Below, in pieces: positions 18,652 through 29,445 of a stretch of 64,000 nt of DNA; the first letter of the stretch is position 1; every line of letters starts with the position of its first letter. Below the pieces are notes generated by a model. It saw only the letters and a program-made list of their open reading frames with translations. It had not been told where the DNA came from and made no database searches. The stretch comes from Arachidicoccus rhizosphaerae (lineage in GTDB: Bacteria; Bacteroidota; Bacteroidia; Chitinophagales; Chitinophagaceae), in NCBI RefSeq assembly GCF_900107765.1, contig NZ_FNQY01000017.1, forward strand, positions 43,753-107,752, written 5' to 3'. Made by a program: the position numbers and the translations under genes.

Positions 18652-19491
18652 TTAGTGATCCTTATTTTCTGTAATCAGTTCCAGCCACTGCTGATAGAGG
18701 TTTTTTAACCTCGTGATGACAGTGGGATCTTCCAGGATACCTTCGCTGTTGAATTTGCCTGCAATACCTCTTATATGAATAGACGTGTCGGCCGTAAAGC
18801 GACCGCCCAGTGTACGCACAATTAATTCCAGACTTTCTTTCGCTTTATCTCCGGAGGCTGCAGCGGTTATAAGTGCCATGGGCTTATTGGTTAAAACAGT
18901 CGTAGAAACCAGCCATTCCAGGGCATTTTTTAATATGCCCGGCAAACTGAATACATATTCCGGTGTACAGATAAGCACACCATCGGCCGCCTGAATTTTA
19001 TCCCTTAGCTGCTGCACGACTGTCGGTATTCTTAAGTGATCGGCTTTGGGGACATTTTGTGGGTTGTCAGGATCTAATGAAAAGGTGGCAGGCTTACTTT
19101 CAAGGCCTGTTTCACTGTCTAATGTTGCCTGGATGTTATGGCTATTTGGGGCATTTTCTGAACTGGAAGCTTTTGTGTCGTTTCGGGGATTTTGATGATC
19201 CGTCTGGTCAGTAGCTGCTGAACCTGCCACCGGTGCCGGGTTTTCCTTATCCAGGTCCGGATCAAAATAAGGAAGTCCTGAAATCGGGAATACATCCCAG
19301 TGAACCTTTAGTTCTTCTAAGAAAACTTCCCCCTGATCAGCGTTGAGCTCCCTGGTATCTGATGGATTGGCTTTATTTTGCGCTTCCGATATTTTTGTTT
19401 CAGAGAGCTTTTTTAGGAATTTGACCAGCTTTTGGTTAGAGGAATGGTCTTTGGTAGAACCGATTAATGCCATTAATTGTATTTGCCGCAT
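18652..19491 (-). CDS. NADPH-dependent FMN reductase-like flavoprotein with large low-complexity inserts
   Basis: A 279-residue protein whose C-terminal half is a clear NADPH-dependent FMN reductase: ADGVLICTPEYVFSLPGILKNALEWL, then GDKAKESLELIVRTLGG. The N-terminus has the flavodoxin-type phosphate loop region IGSTKDHSSNQKL. Normal members are about 180-190 residues. Here two inserts add about 90: one polar insert near residues 36-58 and a long Asn/Asp/Ser/Pro-rich insert near residues 85-150, after LPYFDPDLDKE. The reading frame is intact, so this looks like a real insertion, not a frameshift. It ends 30 bases from bshC, convergently. Confidence 0.85.
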   Translation of the reverse strand: MRQIQLMALIGSTKDHSSNQKLVKFLKKLSETKISEAQNKANPSDTRELNADQGEVFLEELKVHWDVFPISGLPYFDPDLDKENPAPVAGSAATDQTDHQNPRNDTKASSSENAPNSHNIQATLDSETGLESKPATFSLDPDNPQNVPKADHLRIPTVVQQLRDKIQAADGVLICTPEYVFSLPGILKNALEWLVSTTVLTNKPMALITAAASGDKAKESLELIVRTLGGRFTADTSIHIRGIAGKFNSEGILEDPTVITRLKNLYQQWLELITENKDH

Positions 19492-19561
19492 ATGCTGATC
19501 TTTTTTGCGTGTTTGTCCGGGTTATTTAAATGCTTCAAAAGCACTGCTTTTGGCTAAGATA

Positions 19562-20092
19562 CTATTTTTCTGTGTTCTGCAAAGTAAAGACAGGCTCTGT
19601 CAGTACGTCAAAATTGACGGAGTTGGCTATAAAACAGCGTTTATGTGCTTGCTGGTGCAAAAGGGTTGCCAAAGGCTGATCATCCGGGTTGGAAAGTCGC
19701 ACTTCAGGTTGTAAAATGATCCGGGTAAATTTACCCGGTCGCAGCTGAACAGAACCGTTCGTGTTTTTCAGTACGCTTTCCGGTTCCATATAGCCAAGGG
19801 CATTATCCTTATAATCTAGTACAGTAATGCCGTTATCAGCACATAAGTGCAGGTACCACAACATATGGCAGGAGCTGAGGGCTGCGACCAGCATTTCTTC
19901 CGGATTATATTTGGTGGCGTCTCCTCTGTACGCCACATCAGAACTTCCCTGCAAGACCGCTTTGCCTTCAGCGTGAATCTCAAAGCTGCGTTCATAACTG
20001 GTATAAGAGTATGTTCCCTGACCCGCAGCCGTCAGCGGGTTGCCGGTCCATACCAGGTTCACGTTATAAATATGATCTTTGGATTTTGTCAT
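19562..20092 (-). CDS. OsmC-family protein (second paralogue)
   Basis: A 176-residue OsmC domain of a different branch from the first. The redox cysteines are Cys75 in ALSSCHMLWYLHLC and Cys153 in AHKRCFIANSV; the latter context is typical of this OsmC branch. N-terminal strands (YNVNLVWTGN, YSYTSYERSFEIH) match the family. It probably reduces organic hydroperoxides. It lies 23 bases downstream of recG on the same strand, so it may be transcribed with recG. Confidence 0.9.
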   Translation of the reverse strand: MTKSKDHIYNVNLVWTGNPLTAAGQGTYSYTSYERSFEIHAEGKAVLQGSSDVAYRGDATKYNPEEMLVAALSSCHMLWYLHLCADNGITVLDYKDNALGYMEPESVLKNTNGSVQLRPGKFTRIILQPEVRLSNPDDQPLATLLHQQAHKRCFIANSVNFDVLTEPVFTLQNTEK

Positions 20093-20115
20093 TTAATATT
20101 GGATGTAGTTTATGC

Positions 20116-22254
<2,139 letters not shown>

Positions 22255-22321
22255 AAAATAAATAAATTATGCGCAAAATCTTGGTTTTGATGGTATAAAT
22301 AGCTGACCGGGCTAATGGTTT

Positions 22322-22352
22322 TTTGTAATATAGCTAACAAGTGTTATTTTTG
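22322..22352 (+). promoter_or_regulatory. Bacteroidota-type promoter for the thiolase gene
   Basis: TTTG (22322-22325), a 19-base spacer and TATTTTTG (22345-22352) match the -33 TTTG / -7 TANNTTTG consensus with the preferred spacing. It lies 90 bases upstream of the thiolase start. Confidence 0.65.
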
Positions 22353-22441
22353 TTTATCATTCTGATTCATCCTGGTTAAAAAACTCATTTGAAAGGGATC
22401 GGAGCAGGAGTTAAAATAAATTATTCGCGTTATCATTTACT

Positions 22442-23686
22442 ATGACAAATCAAATTAATACCGCCGCCGGTGGTCTGCAAACTTCAGCAGGGGACGCTGC
22501 TGACAGAACTGTATATATTGTCAGTGCCACCAGGACGCCGATGGGTAGTTTCGGTGGTGTCTTAAAAGACGTACCTGCAACCGATCTAGGAAGTATTGTT
22601 ATTAAGGCAGCTATTGAAAAGGCAGGCCTTCAGGCTGCCGATATCCAGGAAGTATTTATGGGACAGGTGTTGCAGGCAGGCTCCGGTCAGGCACCTGCCA
22701 GGCAGGCCGCCTTAAAAGCAGGGCTGTCTAGTCAGGTCGTATGTTCTACCATTAATAAGGTCTGCGCCAGTGGCATGAAAGCGGTGATGCTGGCCGCACA
22801 GGCCATCCGGGCGGGGGATCTGGATATTGCTGTGGCAGGTGGTATGGAAAACATGAGTCAGGTTCCTTTTTATCTGAAAAGCCATCGCTGGGGTTTTAAA
22901 TACGGTACGGATCAGCTACTGGACGGACTAGCTCATGACGGTTTAACGGATGCTTACTCCGGGCAGGCCATGGGGATGGCTGCAGAGCTATGCGCGGCTG
23001 AGTGTCAGATAAGCAGAGAAATGCAGGACAGCTTTGCTATACAGAGTTATAAACGTAGTCAGCTCGCCTGGCAAAGCGGTGCTTTTATTCCGGAAATAAC
23101 GCCGGTATTCATTCCTGCTAAAAAAGGTGAACCGGTTGAGGTGAATAAAGATGAAGAACCTTTTAAAGTAATTTTTGATAAAATTAGTCAGTTAAAACCT
23201 GCTTTTAAAAAGGATGGCACCGTAACTCCGGCCAATGCTTCCACCATGAATGACGGCGCTGCGGCCCTGGTGTTAATGAGTAAAAGAGAAGCGGATAAAA
23301 GAGCCATAAAGCCGCTGGCCATTATCCGCAGTTATGCGGATCAGGCACAGGCTCCGGAGTGGTTTACCACTAGTCCCGCCCTGGCTGTACCGGTGGCTGT
23401 TCAAAAAGCAGGTCTTCAGCTCTCCGATATTCAATATTTTGAACTCAATGAAGCATTTTCCGTAGTCGGTATTGCCAATACTGAGAAGCTGGGTATTAGT
23501 AGTGAACAGGTAAATGTAAACGGCGGGGCCGTATCTCTTGGGCATCCGCTCGGATGCAGCGGGGCCCGGATCTTAGTTACACTGATTGGTGTGCTGCAAC
23601 AGCAAAAGGCCAGGTATGGCGCCGCAGGTATCTGTAACGGTGGCGGCGGCGCAAGTGCCATGGTTATTGAAAGGCCAGGTGCCTGA
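22442..23686 (+). CDS. Acetyl-CoA C-acetyltransferase (thiolase)
   Basis: A 414-residue thiolase. The nucleophile Cys108 lies in STINKVCASGMKAV; the His motif is NGGAVSLGHPLGCSGAR; the second catalytic Cys is in GICNGGGGASAMV. The N-terminus has about 20 extra residues before YIVSATRTPMGSFGG, the usual start, so initiation could be later, but no other Met is present there. It condenses two acetyl-CoA or cleaves acetoacetyl-CoA. No other fatty-acid oxidation genes are adjacent. A terminator follows. Confidence 0.94.
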   Translation: MTNQINTAAGGLQTSAGDAADRTVYIVSATRTPMGSFGGVLKDVPATDLGSIVIKAAIEKAGLQAADIQEVFMGQVLQAGSGQAPARQAALKAGLSSQVVCSTINKVCASGMKAVMLAAQAIRAGDLDIAVAGGMENMSQVPFYLKSHRWGFKYGTDQLLDGLAHDGLTDAYSGQAMGMAAELCAAECQISREMQDSFAIQSYKRSQLAWQSGAFIPEITPVFIPAKKGEPVEVNKDEEPFKVIFDKISQLKPAFKKDGTVTPANASTMNDGAAALVLMSKREADKRAIKPLAIIRSYADQAQAPEWFTTSPALAVPVAVQKAGLQLSDIQYFELNEAFSVVGIANTEKLGISSEQVNVNGGAVSLGHPLGCSGARILVTLIGVLQQQKARYGAAGICNGGGGASAMVIERPGA

Positions 23687-23778
23687 TACAGCGCCCGCCT
23701 GCCAGAAGTGTGCTGTTACATACTATTGATTCATAGTTGTTTCCGTTAAGATTTTGCGTTAATTTTTAATAATTGGTT

Positions 23779-23810
23779 CCCGGCACCTTAAAAGTGCCGG
23801 GTATTTTTTT
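23779..23810 (+). terminator. Terminator after the thiolase gene
   Basis: CCCGGCAC (23779-23786) and GTGCCGGG (23794-23801) form an 8-bp GC-rich stem with a 7-base loop, followed by TATTTTTTT. Confidence 0.9.
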
Positions 23811-24050
23811 GTGAAAAGGCTGCTGTATGGTGTTTTTGACAATTTTCTGCTATTTTTTACTTTTTTAGACTCTTAACAGGGGAGATTTTGTTGTAATAAT
23901 GTCAATGGTGGAGCTGAACTGTTTAATTAAGTTTATATTTACGCCAGGATATATTGCTGGAATTATTATAGAGAAACAATCCATCAATAAGAGGCCTGAC
24001 ATTTTTTTAATATTAAGGCTTACTATTTATAAAGTGATTCGACAGGGAAT
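23811..24050. other. AT-rich intergenic region upstream of a secreted hypothetical
   Basis: Together with the preceding terminator this gene-free stretch spans 23687-24050. It is very AT-rich and presumably holds the promoter of the next gene, but I see no box that fits the consensus well and no repeat. Confidence 0.3.
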
Positions 24051-24734
24051 ATGAATGTAAAAAAGAAAAATATACAGATGGATACTAACACAGACATAGT
24101 TGCAAAAGTATCTATTACAAAATTACAGGTTAATATCAGCTATGGCAGACAGTTGGCAATAGCCTTTGGCGCTGCCTTGCTGTTTTTACTAGTTCTGGGC
24201 AATCATCATGCCTTTGGTCAGGATAAGGACACCCTGATAGCGCAGGATGGGAAGGTTTACACCGGCCATTATAATAAGCCGGTATTCGGTCACAGCAGTT
24301 TTACCATTAACGGCAAAAAACAGCCGCTGGATCCCAAAACCGCTCTGGCCTATAAACATGACGGCACCTGGTTTAAAAGTGTTCAGCTGGCGCCCAGTGC
24401 AGATCCCGTCTGGATGCAGATGCTGGAAAGAGGCGCCATTGAACTGTATCAGTATATAAGTTACGGAGCCGCCACCAGGGTCTCTCCCAGAAATATGCCG
24501 GAGAGTTATGTTGTCTGGCTGGCTAGTAAAAATAACGGACCATTACTGAATGTGAATGGCGTCATGTCCACAGAAATCAGGGCAAAAGAAAATCTGCATC
24601 GACTGCTGGCAGATCAGCCAGAGCTGGCAGCCGCCGTCCAGCGTGATCCTTTTAATACCAGGGTCATCCGGGAATTGATTGCAGCGTATAATCGCCAGGC
24701 CCTTGAAGGACAGGCGCATAACCAGGGGCAGTAA
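24051..24734 (+). CDS. Hypothetical secreted or membrane-anchored protein
   Basis: A 227-residue protein that I do not recognise. Residues about 33-55 (RQLAIAFGAALLFLLVLGN) form one hydrophobic helix followed by AFGQ, so it could be a cleaved signal with an unusually long cytosolic leader, or a signal anchor. The rest is soluble and mixed alpha/beta, starting with a short beta-rich segment (KDTLIAQDGKVYTGHYN). It ends 64 bases before the next gene's start and may be co-transcribed. ATG 24051 was chosen; a later Met at residue 10 is possible. Confidence 0.7.
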   Translation: MNVKKKNIQMDTNTDIVAKVSITKLQVNISYGRQLAIAFGAALLFLLVLGNHHAFGQDKDTLIAQDGKVYTGHYNKPVFGHSSFTINGKKQPLDPKTALAYKHDGTWFKSVQLAPSADPVWMQMLERGAIELYQYISYGAATRVSPRNMPESYVVWLASKNNGPLLNVNGVMSTEIRAKENLHRLLADQPELAAAVQRDPFNTRVIRELIAAYNRQALEGQAHNQGQ

Positions 24735-24798
24735 AGGAACCAAAGGGTTTCCCAAAAGGGAAGACCATACAATTCTATCATCATACAGTGAAAACTTA

Positions 24799-26106
24799 AT
24801 GGAAATATTTGAAGTACATACTAAAAAACATAAACGTGAATTTTTAGAAGTGGGTGCCCGCATCGGCAGCCAGTTTCCCCATTATGTGCAGCCTTTGGAC
24901 AAGGACATAGAAGACATATTTAACCCTGCCAAAAACAAATGCTACGGATTTGGCAAAGCCACCCGCTGGATTTTAAAAGATAAGGATAAAGTAGTAGGAA
25001 GAATCGCTGCCTTTATTAATCATCAATATAAAAATTACGGCACGGAGTATCCGACAGGAGGTGTAGGTTTTTTTGAATGCATTGATGATCAAAAAGCGGC
25101 CGATATGCTTTTTGATCAGGCGGCCGGCTGGCTCAAGACCAGAGGCATGGACGCCATGGACGGCCCCATAAATTTCGGGGACCGGGAAAGGTTCTGGGGA
25201 TTGATGATTGAGGGCTTTGATGATGAACCGATTTATGGCATGAGCTTTAACCCGCCTTATTATCAACGGCTGTTTGAAAATTACGGGTTTCGTAATTTTT
25301 ATAATCAGTACTATTTTGCCATGAAAATCACCGATCAGGTACCGGAAAAATATAGAGAGCGTCATGCCCGGTTTAAAAACAAGAAAGAGTATACGGCCCG
25401 ACATATAGATCTGAATCAAATTGAGAAGCATGCCGAAGATTTTGCGACCGTATATAACCAGGCATGGTCTCAGCATCATGAAGCCAAGACCATTACCAAG
25501 GAAGATATGATCCGCAATTTTAATGAGATGAAGCCCATTATTGATCAGGATATCATCTGGTTTGCCTATTATAAGGATGAGCCGATCGCCATGTGGATAA
25601 ATATTCCGGATTTAAATGAATATTTTAAACACTTTAAAGGCAGGTTTGGACTCCTGGAAAAACTACGGTTTGTCATGATGAAGCGTAAAGGCGTCTGCCA
25701 GCGATTTACTGGTATAGCCTTTGGTGTAGTGCCAAAATATCAGGCTTTGGGCGTAGATGCTTTCATGATTACAGAAGGGGCTCGCCATATCCAGCAGAAG
25801 CGCTCTTACGAGAAATATGAGATGGGTTGGACCGGAGACTGGAATCCCAGGATGATGAATATCTATAAAGGGCTGGGAGGCACACTTTCCAGAACCCTGG
25901 TGACTTACCGATATATATTTGATGAACGTCATGAATTTGCGCGTCATCCGGTAATTGACTATAATACTATTTTAGAAGAAAAGGAGAAATACAAAGAAAA
26001 ACAGCAACAGACACAGGTAGATACGGCGCCCTTGACGCAGCCAGGAGCTGGTTCGGCCGTTTCTTTGCCAGACGATAATAATAGTGCCCCTGAGAGTATT
26101 CACTAG
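24799..26106 (+). CDS. GNAT-superfamily-like acyltransferase, function unknown
   Basis: About 435 residues from ATG 24799; the open frame upstream of this overlaps the previous gene and is ignored. Segments such as KVVGRIAAFINHQY, GGVGFFECIDDQKAADMLFDQAAGWLKTRGMDAMDGPINFG and GIAFGVVPKYQALGVDAFMITEG resemble two GNAT-type halves, with the last like an acetyl-CoA-binding loop. Similar large proteins are common in Bacteroidota without assigned function. The final 35 residues are low-complexity (Gln, Pro, Asp, Ser). No substrate can be named. Confidence 0.7.
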   Translation: MEIFEVHTKKHKREFLEVGARIGSQFPHYVQPLDKDIEDIFNPAKNKCYGFGKATRWILKDKDKVVGRIAAFINHQYKNYGTEYPTGGVGFFECIDDQKAADMLFDQAAGWLKTRGMDAMDGPINFGDRERFWGLMIEGFDDEPIYGMSFNPPYYQRLFENYGFRNFYNQYYFAMKITDQVPEKYRERHARFKNKKEYTARHIDLNQIEKHAEDFATVYNQAWSQHHEAKTITKEDMIRNFNEMKPIIDQDIIWFAYYKDEPIAMWINIPDLNEYFKHFKGRFGLLEKLRFVMMKRKGVCQRFTGIAFGVVPKYQALGVDAFMITEGARHIQQKRSYEKYEMGWTGDWNPRMMNIYKGLGGTLSRTLVTYRYIFDERHEFARHPVIDYNTILEEKEKYKEKQQQTQVDTAPLTQPGAGSAVSLPDDNNSAPESIH

Positions 26107-26153
26107 GGGTATCCAATAAATCTATCAAATCATTAAAAACAAAAAGATATTCT

Positions 26154-26612
26154 ATGCCCGCAACGCGTGTATTACAAAAGAAAAAAACAATTGCCCTGGT
26201 GGCACATGATCATAAAAAGGACGATCTGATTGCCTGGATCAGACAAAATAAAGAGAAACTGACCCCTCATCAACTGGTAGCGACCGGAACGACCGGTAAA
26301 CTGATTGAAGGACATTTAGGGGTGGAAGTGCATAAAGTGCTTAGCGGCCCTCTGGGCGGGGATCAGCAAATAGGAGCCATGATTGCCGCAGGAGATATTG
26401 ATATGGTAATATTCTTTTGGGACCCAATGGAAGCCCAGCCACATGATAGTGATGTTAAGGCTTTACTTCGATTAGGTGTGGTCTGGAATATCCCTATGGC
26501 CTGTTGTCCTGCCACCGCTGATTTTGTGATTTCTTCCGCCTACATGGACAGCACATATGAGTGCCAGCAAACCGATTATACGCCCTATTTAAAAAGGCCT
26601 ATTAAGCCCTAA
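26154..26612 (+). CDS. mgsA: Methylglyoxal synthase
   Basis: A 152-residue protein matching MgsA throughout: TIALVAHDHKKDDLI at the N-terminus with the conserved His, the phosphate-binding LVATGTTGKLI, SGPLGGDQQIGAMIAAGDIDMVIFFWDPMEAQPHDSDVKALLR with the catalytic Asp of the GGD motif, and NIPMACCPATADF. It converts dihydroxyacetone phosphate to methylglyoxal, bypassing lower glycolysis when phosphate is short. It lies 47 bases after the GNAT-like gene and 18 before the phosphodiesterase gene, so the three may share a transcript. Confidence 0.96.
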   Translation: MPATRVLQKKKTIALVAHDHKKDDLIAWIRQNKEKLTPHQLVATGTTGKLIEGHLGVEVHKVLSGPLGGDQQIGAMIAAGDIDMVIFFWDPMEAQPHDSDVKALLRLGVVWNIPMACCPATADFVISSAYMDSTYECQQTDYTPYLKRPIKP

Positions 26613-26630
26613 CTGTAGTTTTTACATCCT

Positions 26631-27125
26631 ATGATCAGTATTGGACTTTTATCAGACACGCATAGCCATCTGCCAGAAGCTGTATTCCGTCATTTTGAAA
26701 AAGTGGATGAAATATGGCATGCCGGAGATGTTGGAGATGTATCTGTTTTAGAGCAACTTCGGGCATTTAAACCTTTACGAGGAGTTTATGGCAATATTGA
26801 CGGCCCACCGGTAAAGGCCTTTTTCCCCTTGGATAATATATTTACAGTGGAAGGAGTAAAAGTATTAATGCGTCATATCGGGGGGTATCCCGGGCGCTAT
26901 GCACCCGGTGTGCGTGATTTGATTAAAGAACAAAAGCCGCGACTGTTTATTAGCGGTCATTCTCATATTCTTAAAGTTATGTATGATGAAAAGCTTCAAT
27001 GTCTGCATATGAATCCAGGGGCTGCCGGAAAACAGGGCTGGCATCAGGTGCAGACATTGCTTAAATTTTCAATTAATGGAGATCAGATTTTAGACTGTCA
27101 GGTGATAGAACTGGGCAATCGCTAA
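26631..27125 (+). CDS. YfcE/MJ0936-type metallophosphoesterase
   Basis: A 164-residue calcineurin-like phosphoesterase. Metal-binding motifs are in order: LLSDTHSH (D-x-H), HAGDVGD (GDxxD), GNID (GNHE-like, with Ile-Asp replacing His-Glu as in this family), RHIGG, and SGHSH. Family members cleave phosphodiesters such as bis-p-nitrophenyl phosphate; some cleave cyclic nucleotides. It starts 18 bases after mgsA, which suggests co-transcription. Natural substrate unknown. Confidence 0.93.
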   Translation: MISIGLLSDTHSHLPEAVFRHFEKVDEIWHAGDVGDVSVLEQLRAFKPLRGVYGNIDGPPVKAFFPLDNIFTVEGVKVLMRHIGGYPGRYAPGVRDLIKEQKPRLFISGHSHILKVMYDEKLQCLHMNPGAAGKQGWHQVQTLLKFSINGDQILDCQVIELGNR

Positions 27126-27193
27126 ATTTTCAGGTGTTTTAAATTGTCATGAAAGCGTCAAGTTTTCCTCATCAAATCGTTAAAGGGGGAGCA

Positions 27194-27230
27194 ACTTGCA
27201 GTTAATAGTTTACTTTTGAAACTGGCAAGT
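27194..27230 (+). promoter_or_regulatory. Promoter with overlapping dyad, putative HxlR-type operator
   Basis: TACTTTTG (27211-27218) fits the -7 consensus. It is centred in an inverted repeat: ACTTGC (27194-27199) with GCAAGT (27225-27230), extended inward by AGTT/AACT with one bulged base. A dyad wrapped around the -7 box 70-100 bases upstream of an HxlR gene suggests autoregulation. Confidence 0.5.
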
Positions 27231-27301
27231 ATTTTTATAGTAATTGCCTGCCGGATATTATTATATCCATTTTTTAAATATGTAAATTTTACCGAATCGT
27301 C

Positions 27302-27892
27302 ATGACAGAAAATACAAATCTATCTCCAGTGAATCAACATATAGATGCTATTGAAAATCAATCCAATACTCATGTAAGTGATTGTAAAAATTCTGAACAG
27401 GAAAAAGAGTTACACGCCCTTTGCAAGCCAAGGCTCAGAGCCATTCATGATACCATGGATTTACTCAGTGGTAAATGGAAAGTTGCCATTATCGGCTATC
27501 TGCACACCATGGGCAAATGTCGCTTTATGCAGTTACAGCGTAATATTGAGGGCATCGGAGCCAAAATGTTATCCAAAGAACTCAAAGATCTGGAAATTAA
27601 TGAGCTGGTGACAAGGACCGTGCTGCATACACGTCCCGTGACAGTTGAATATGAACTCACCGATTACGGGAAGACGCTGCAAAATATTATCAACGAACTG
27701 TGCAGCTGGGGTTTTAAGCACAGAGAGCGTATCTTAAAGCGCCAGACGGAGTGTACCTGTGGTGAAAATCCTGAACTGGGCTGTGAGGCCCACCAGCATG
27801 AACGGCAGCAGCAAAAAACTGCGACGCCTAACAGTAGTAATATAGCAGCCGTTACCAGTGTAGAGCAGGCAGTGGCTAAAAAGGCAGTATAA
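27302..27892 (+). CDS. HxlR-family winged-helix transcriptional regulator
   Basis: A 196-residue protein. The central HxlR domain (residues about 45-140) is clear: MDLLSGKWKVAIIGYLHTMGKCRFMQLQRNIEGIGAKMLSKELKDLEINELVTR, then PVTVEYELTDYGKTL. It has a polar extension of about 35 residues before the domain and a Gln/Cys-rich tail with CTCGENPELGCEAHQHE, where four Cys/His might bind a metal or sense thiols; that is speculative. HxlR regulators often respond to electrophiles or quinones. A bidirectional terminator follows. Confidence 0.92.
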   Translation: MTENTNLSPVNQHIDAIENQSNTHVSDCKNSEQEKELHALCKPRLRAIHDTMDLLSGKWKVAIIGYLHTMGKCRFMQLQRNIEGIGAKMLSKELKDLEINELVTRTVLHTRPVTVEYELTDYGKTLQNIINELCSWGFKHRERILKRQTECTCGENPELGCEAHQHERQQQKTATPNSSNIAAVTSVEQAVAKKAV

Positions 27893-27945
27893 GAATAATT
27901 ACTGATAATGAGCGGACTTGAGGTCCCCATAGCTTATCTGTAATT

Positions 27946-27995
27946 TTAAGCGAAAGCCCCAATCGTTAAACTATACGATTGGGGCTTTTGCTTAA
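27946..27995. terminator. Bidirectional terminator between HxlR and aminotransferase genes
   Basis: A long stem of about 20 bp around CGAAAGCCCCAATCGT (27951-27966) and ACGATTGGGGCTTTTG (27975-27990), with A-rich and T-rich outer sides, lies between two convergent genes. Confidence 0.9.
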
Positions 27996-27996
27996 A

Positions 27997-29172
27997 TTAG
28001 TGAGCTGGTGGAGGCGCAATACTGCGACCAAGCTCCCGAAGCCGTGCGCCAGCTTTCAGCAGGGTCTCATCCTTTTTGGCGAAACAAAAGCGGATGAGCT
28101 GATGGTCTCCGAAATTTTCTGTCAGGGCTGATAAAGGAATACTGGTTACACCGGCCTCCTTATTGAGCCAGACGGCAAAGTCCTTTTCAGGCAGATGGCT
28201 AAAACCGGCATAGCTATAGAGCTGAAAATAGCTGCCTTTTACAGGTAAGGGTTTTAAGGGGCTGTCTTTTAACGCGTCCTCAAGCAGATTCCTTTTGTTT
28301 TGCAGAAAGCCCGATAAGCGCTCGTAGGTATCCGGATCTTCCATGTAGTTTGCGATGGCAATCTGCACTGCAGAGAATGTGCTAAAGGCATTGTTCTGGT
28401 GAACTTTTCTGATTTCTGTTGTAAGGGCTTTATCTGCAATGATGTAACCTGTTTTCCAGCCGGTACAGTTAAACATCTTGCCAAATGAATGAACAGAGAC
28501 CGTGCGGTCTCTGAGCAGTGGTTGCCCCAGGGGAGAATGGTGCTGCTGGTGGTCAAAAATGACGTGTTCATACACTTCGTCACACATCAGGATTATATCC
28601 GTGTCTTTTATCAGCTCATACAGCGCCAGGAGCTGCTCCCTGGTTACGGTGGACCCGGTTGGATTATGCGGCGTATTTAAGATGATCATCCTGGTCTTAG
28701 AAGAAATCTTGGATTGAAGCCGCTGCATGTCCAGGCTGAAATCCGGAAAATTCAGCGGCACTGAAACGGGGATGCCACCTACCGCCGTTACGGATGGCCG
28801 GTAACTATCATATGCCGGATCAAAATAAAGTACTTCCTCTCCCGGTCGTATAAAAGTCGCGATGACAGTAAATAATGCGATGGTTGCACCGGGGGTAATC
28901 GTAATTTCTGTTTCCGGGTCAAAGAACTGTCCATGTTCTTTAAGTGTTTTCTCAGAGAGCCTTTCTCTTAATATCATATATCCGCTGGAAGGGGCATATT
29001 GATTATAGCCTTCTTCCATGGCTTTGGTCACGCCCTTAATTAATAAGGGATCCATCGGATAATCTGCAAAGCCTTGTCCCAGATTAATGGCCTTGTGTTG
29101 AATGGCCAGTTGTGACATTTCTGTAAAAATACTGGTGGGCGTATCAGGAAACTTGGATTGAAAAGATATCAT
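27997..29172 (-). CDS. Class I/II PLP-dependent aminotransferase (YbdL methionine aminotransferase-like)
   Basis: A 391-residue fold-type I aminotransferase. Visible: INLGQGFADYPMD near the N-terminus, YAPSSGYMILRERLS, NTPHNPTG (residues 166-173), CDEVYEHVIFD with the PLP-ring Asp, and SVHSFGKMFNCTGWKTGY with the Schiff-base Lys232. This pattern is close to the YbdL/kynurenine aminotransferase group, which prefers methionine and aromatic amino acids. It is monocistronic here. Substrate preference is from family likeness only. Confidence 0.92.
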   Translation of the reverse strand: MISFQSKFPDTPTSIFTEMSQLAIQHKAINLGQGFADYPMDPLLIKGVTKAMEEGYNQYAPSSGYMILRERLSEKTLKEHGQFFDPETEITITPGATIALFTVIATFIRPGEEVLYFDPAYDSYRPSVTAVGGIPVSVPLNFPDFSLDMQRLQSKISSKTRMIILNTPHNPTGSTVTREQLLALYELIKDTDIILMCDEVYEHVIFDHQQHHSPLGQPLLRDRTVSVHSFGKMFNCTGWKTGYIIADKALTTEIRKVHQNNAFSTFSAVQIAIANYMEDPDTYERLSGFLQNKRNLLEDALKDSPLKPLPVKGSYFQLYSYAGFSHLPEKDFAVWLNKEAGVTSIPLSALTENFGDHQLIRFCFAKKDETLLKAGARLRELGRSIAPPPAH

Positions 29173-29347
29173 AGTCTTTCTTTTTTAAAATTATCGGGTT
29201 GCAAAGGGCAAGGCTGAGATCCGGCTAACGGGTTATGCATCACGATTTGTGTTAGATACATCTATTGCCAGTTGCAATGGCTGCTTCATTGCATTATAAA
29301 TTAGACGGCCCCGAGTGCTAAAGATAACTTTATTTGCAAATTACAGA

Positions 29348-29388
29348 AAGGTCGCCTAAGAAACCAAAAAATTCCCGGAGGCGACCTT
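29348..29388. terminator. Hairpin downstream of the second SusD gene
   Basis: AAGGTCGCCT (29348-29357) and AGGCGACCTT (29379-29388) form a 10-bp stem. The T-run (GTTTTTATTTTTT) is on the plus-strand side; for the minus-strand susD transcript the hairpin may act as a 3' end with a weaker U-tract. Confidence 0.65.
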
Positions 29389-29445
29389 GTTTTTATTTTT
29401 TGTTCTGGCAGTTCATTTTTTCGGAATGAACCCCATGGGCTTGTT

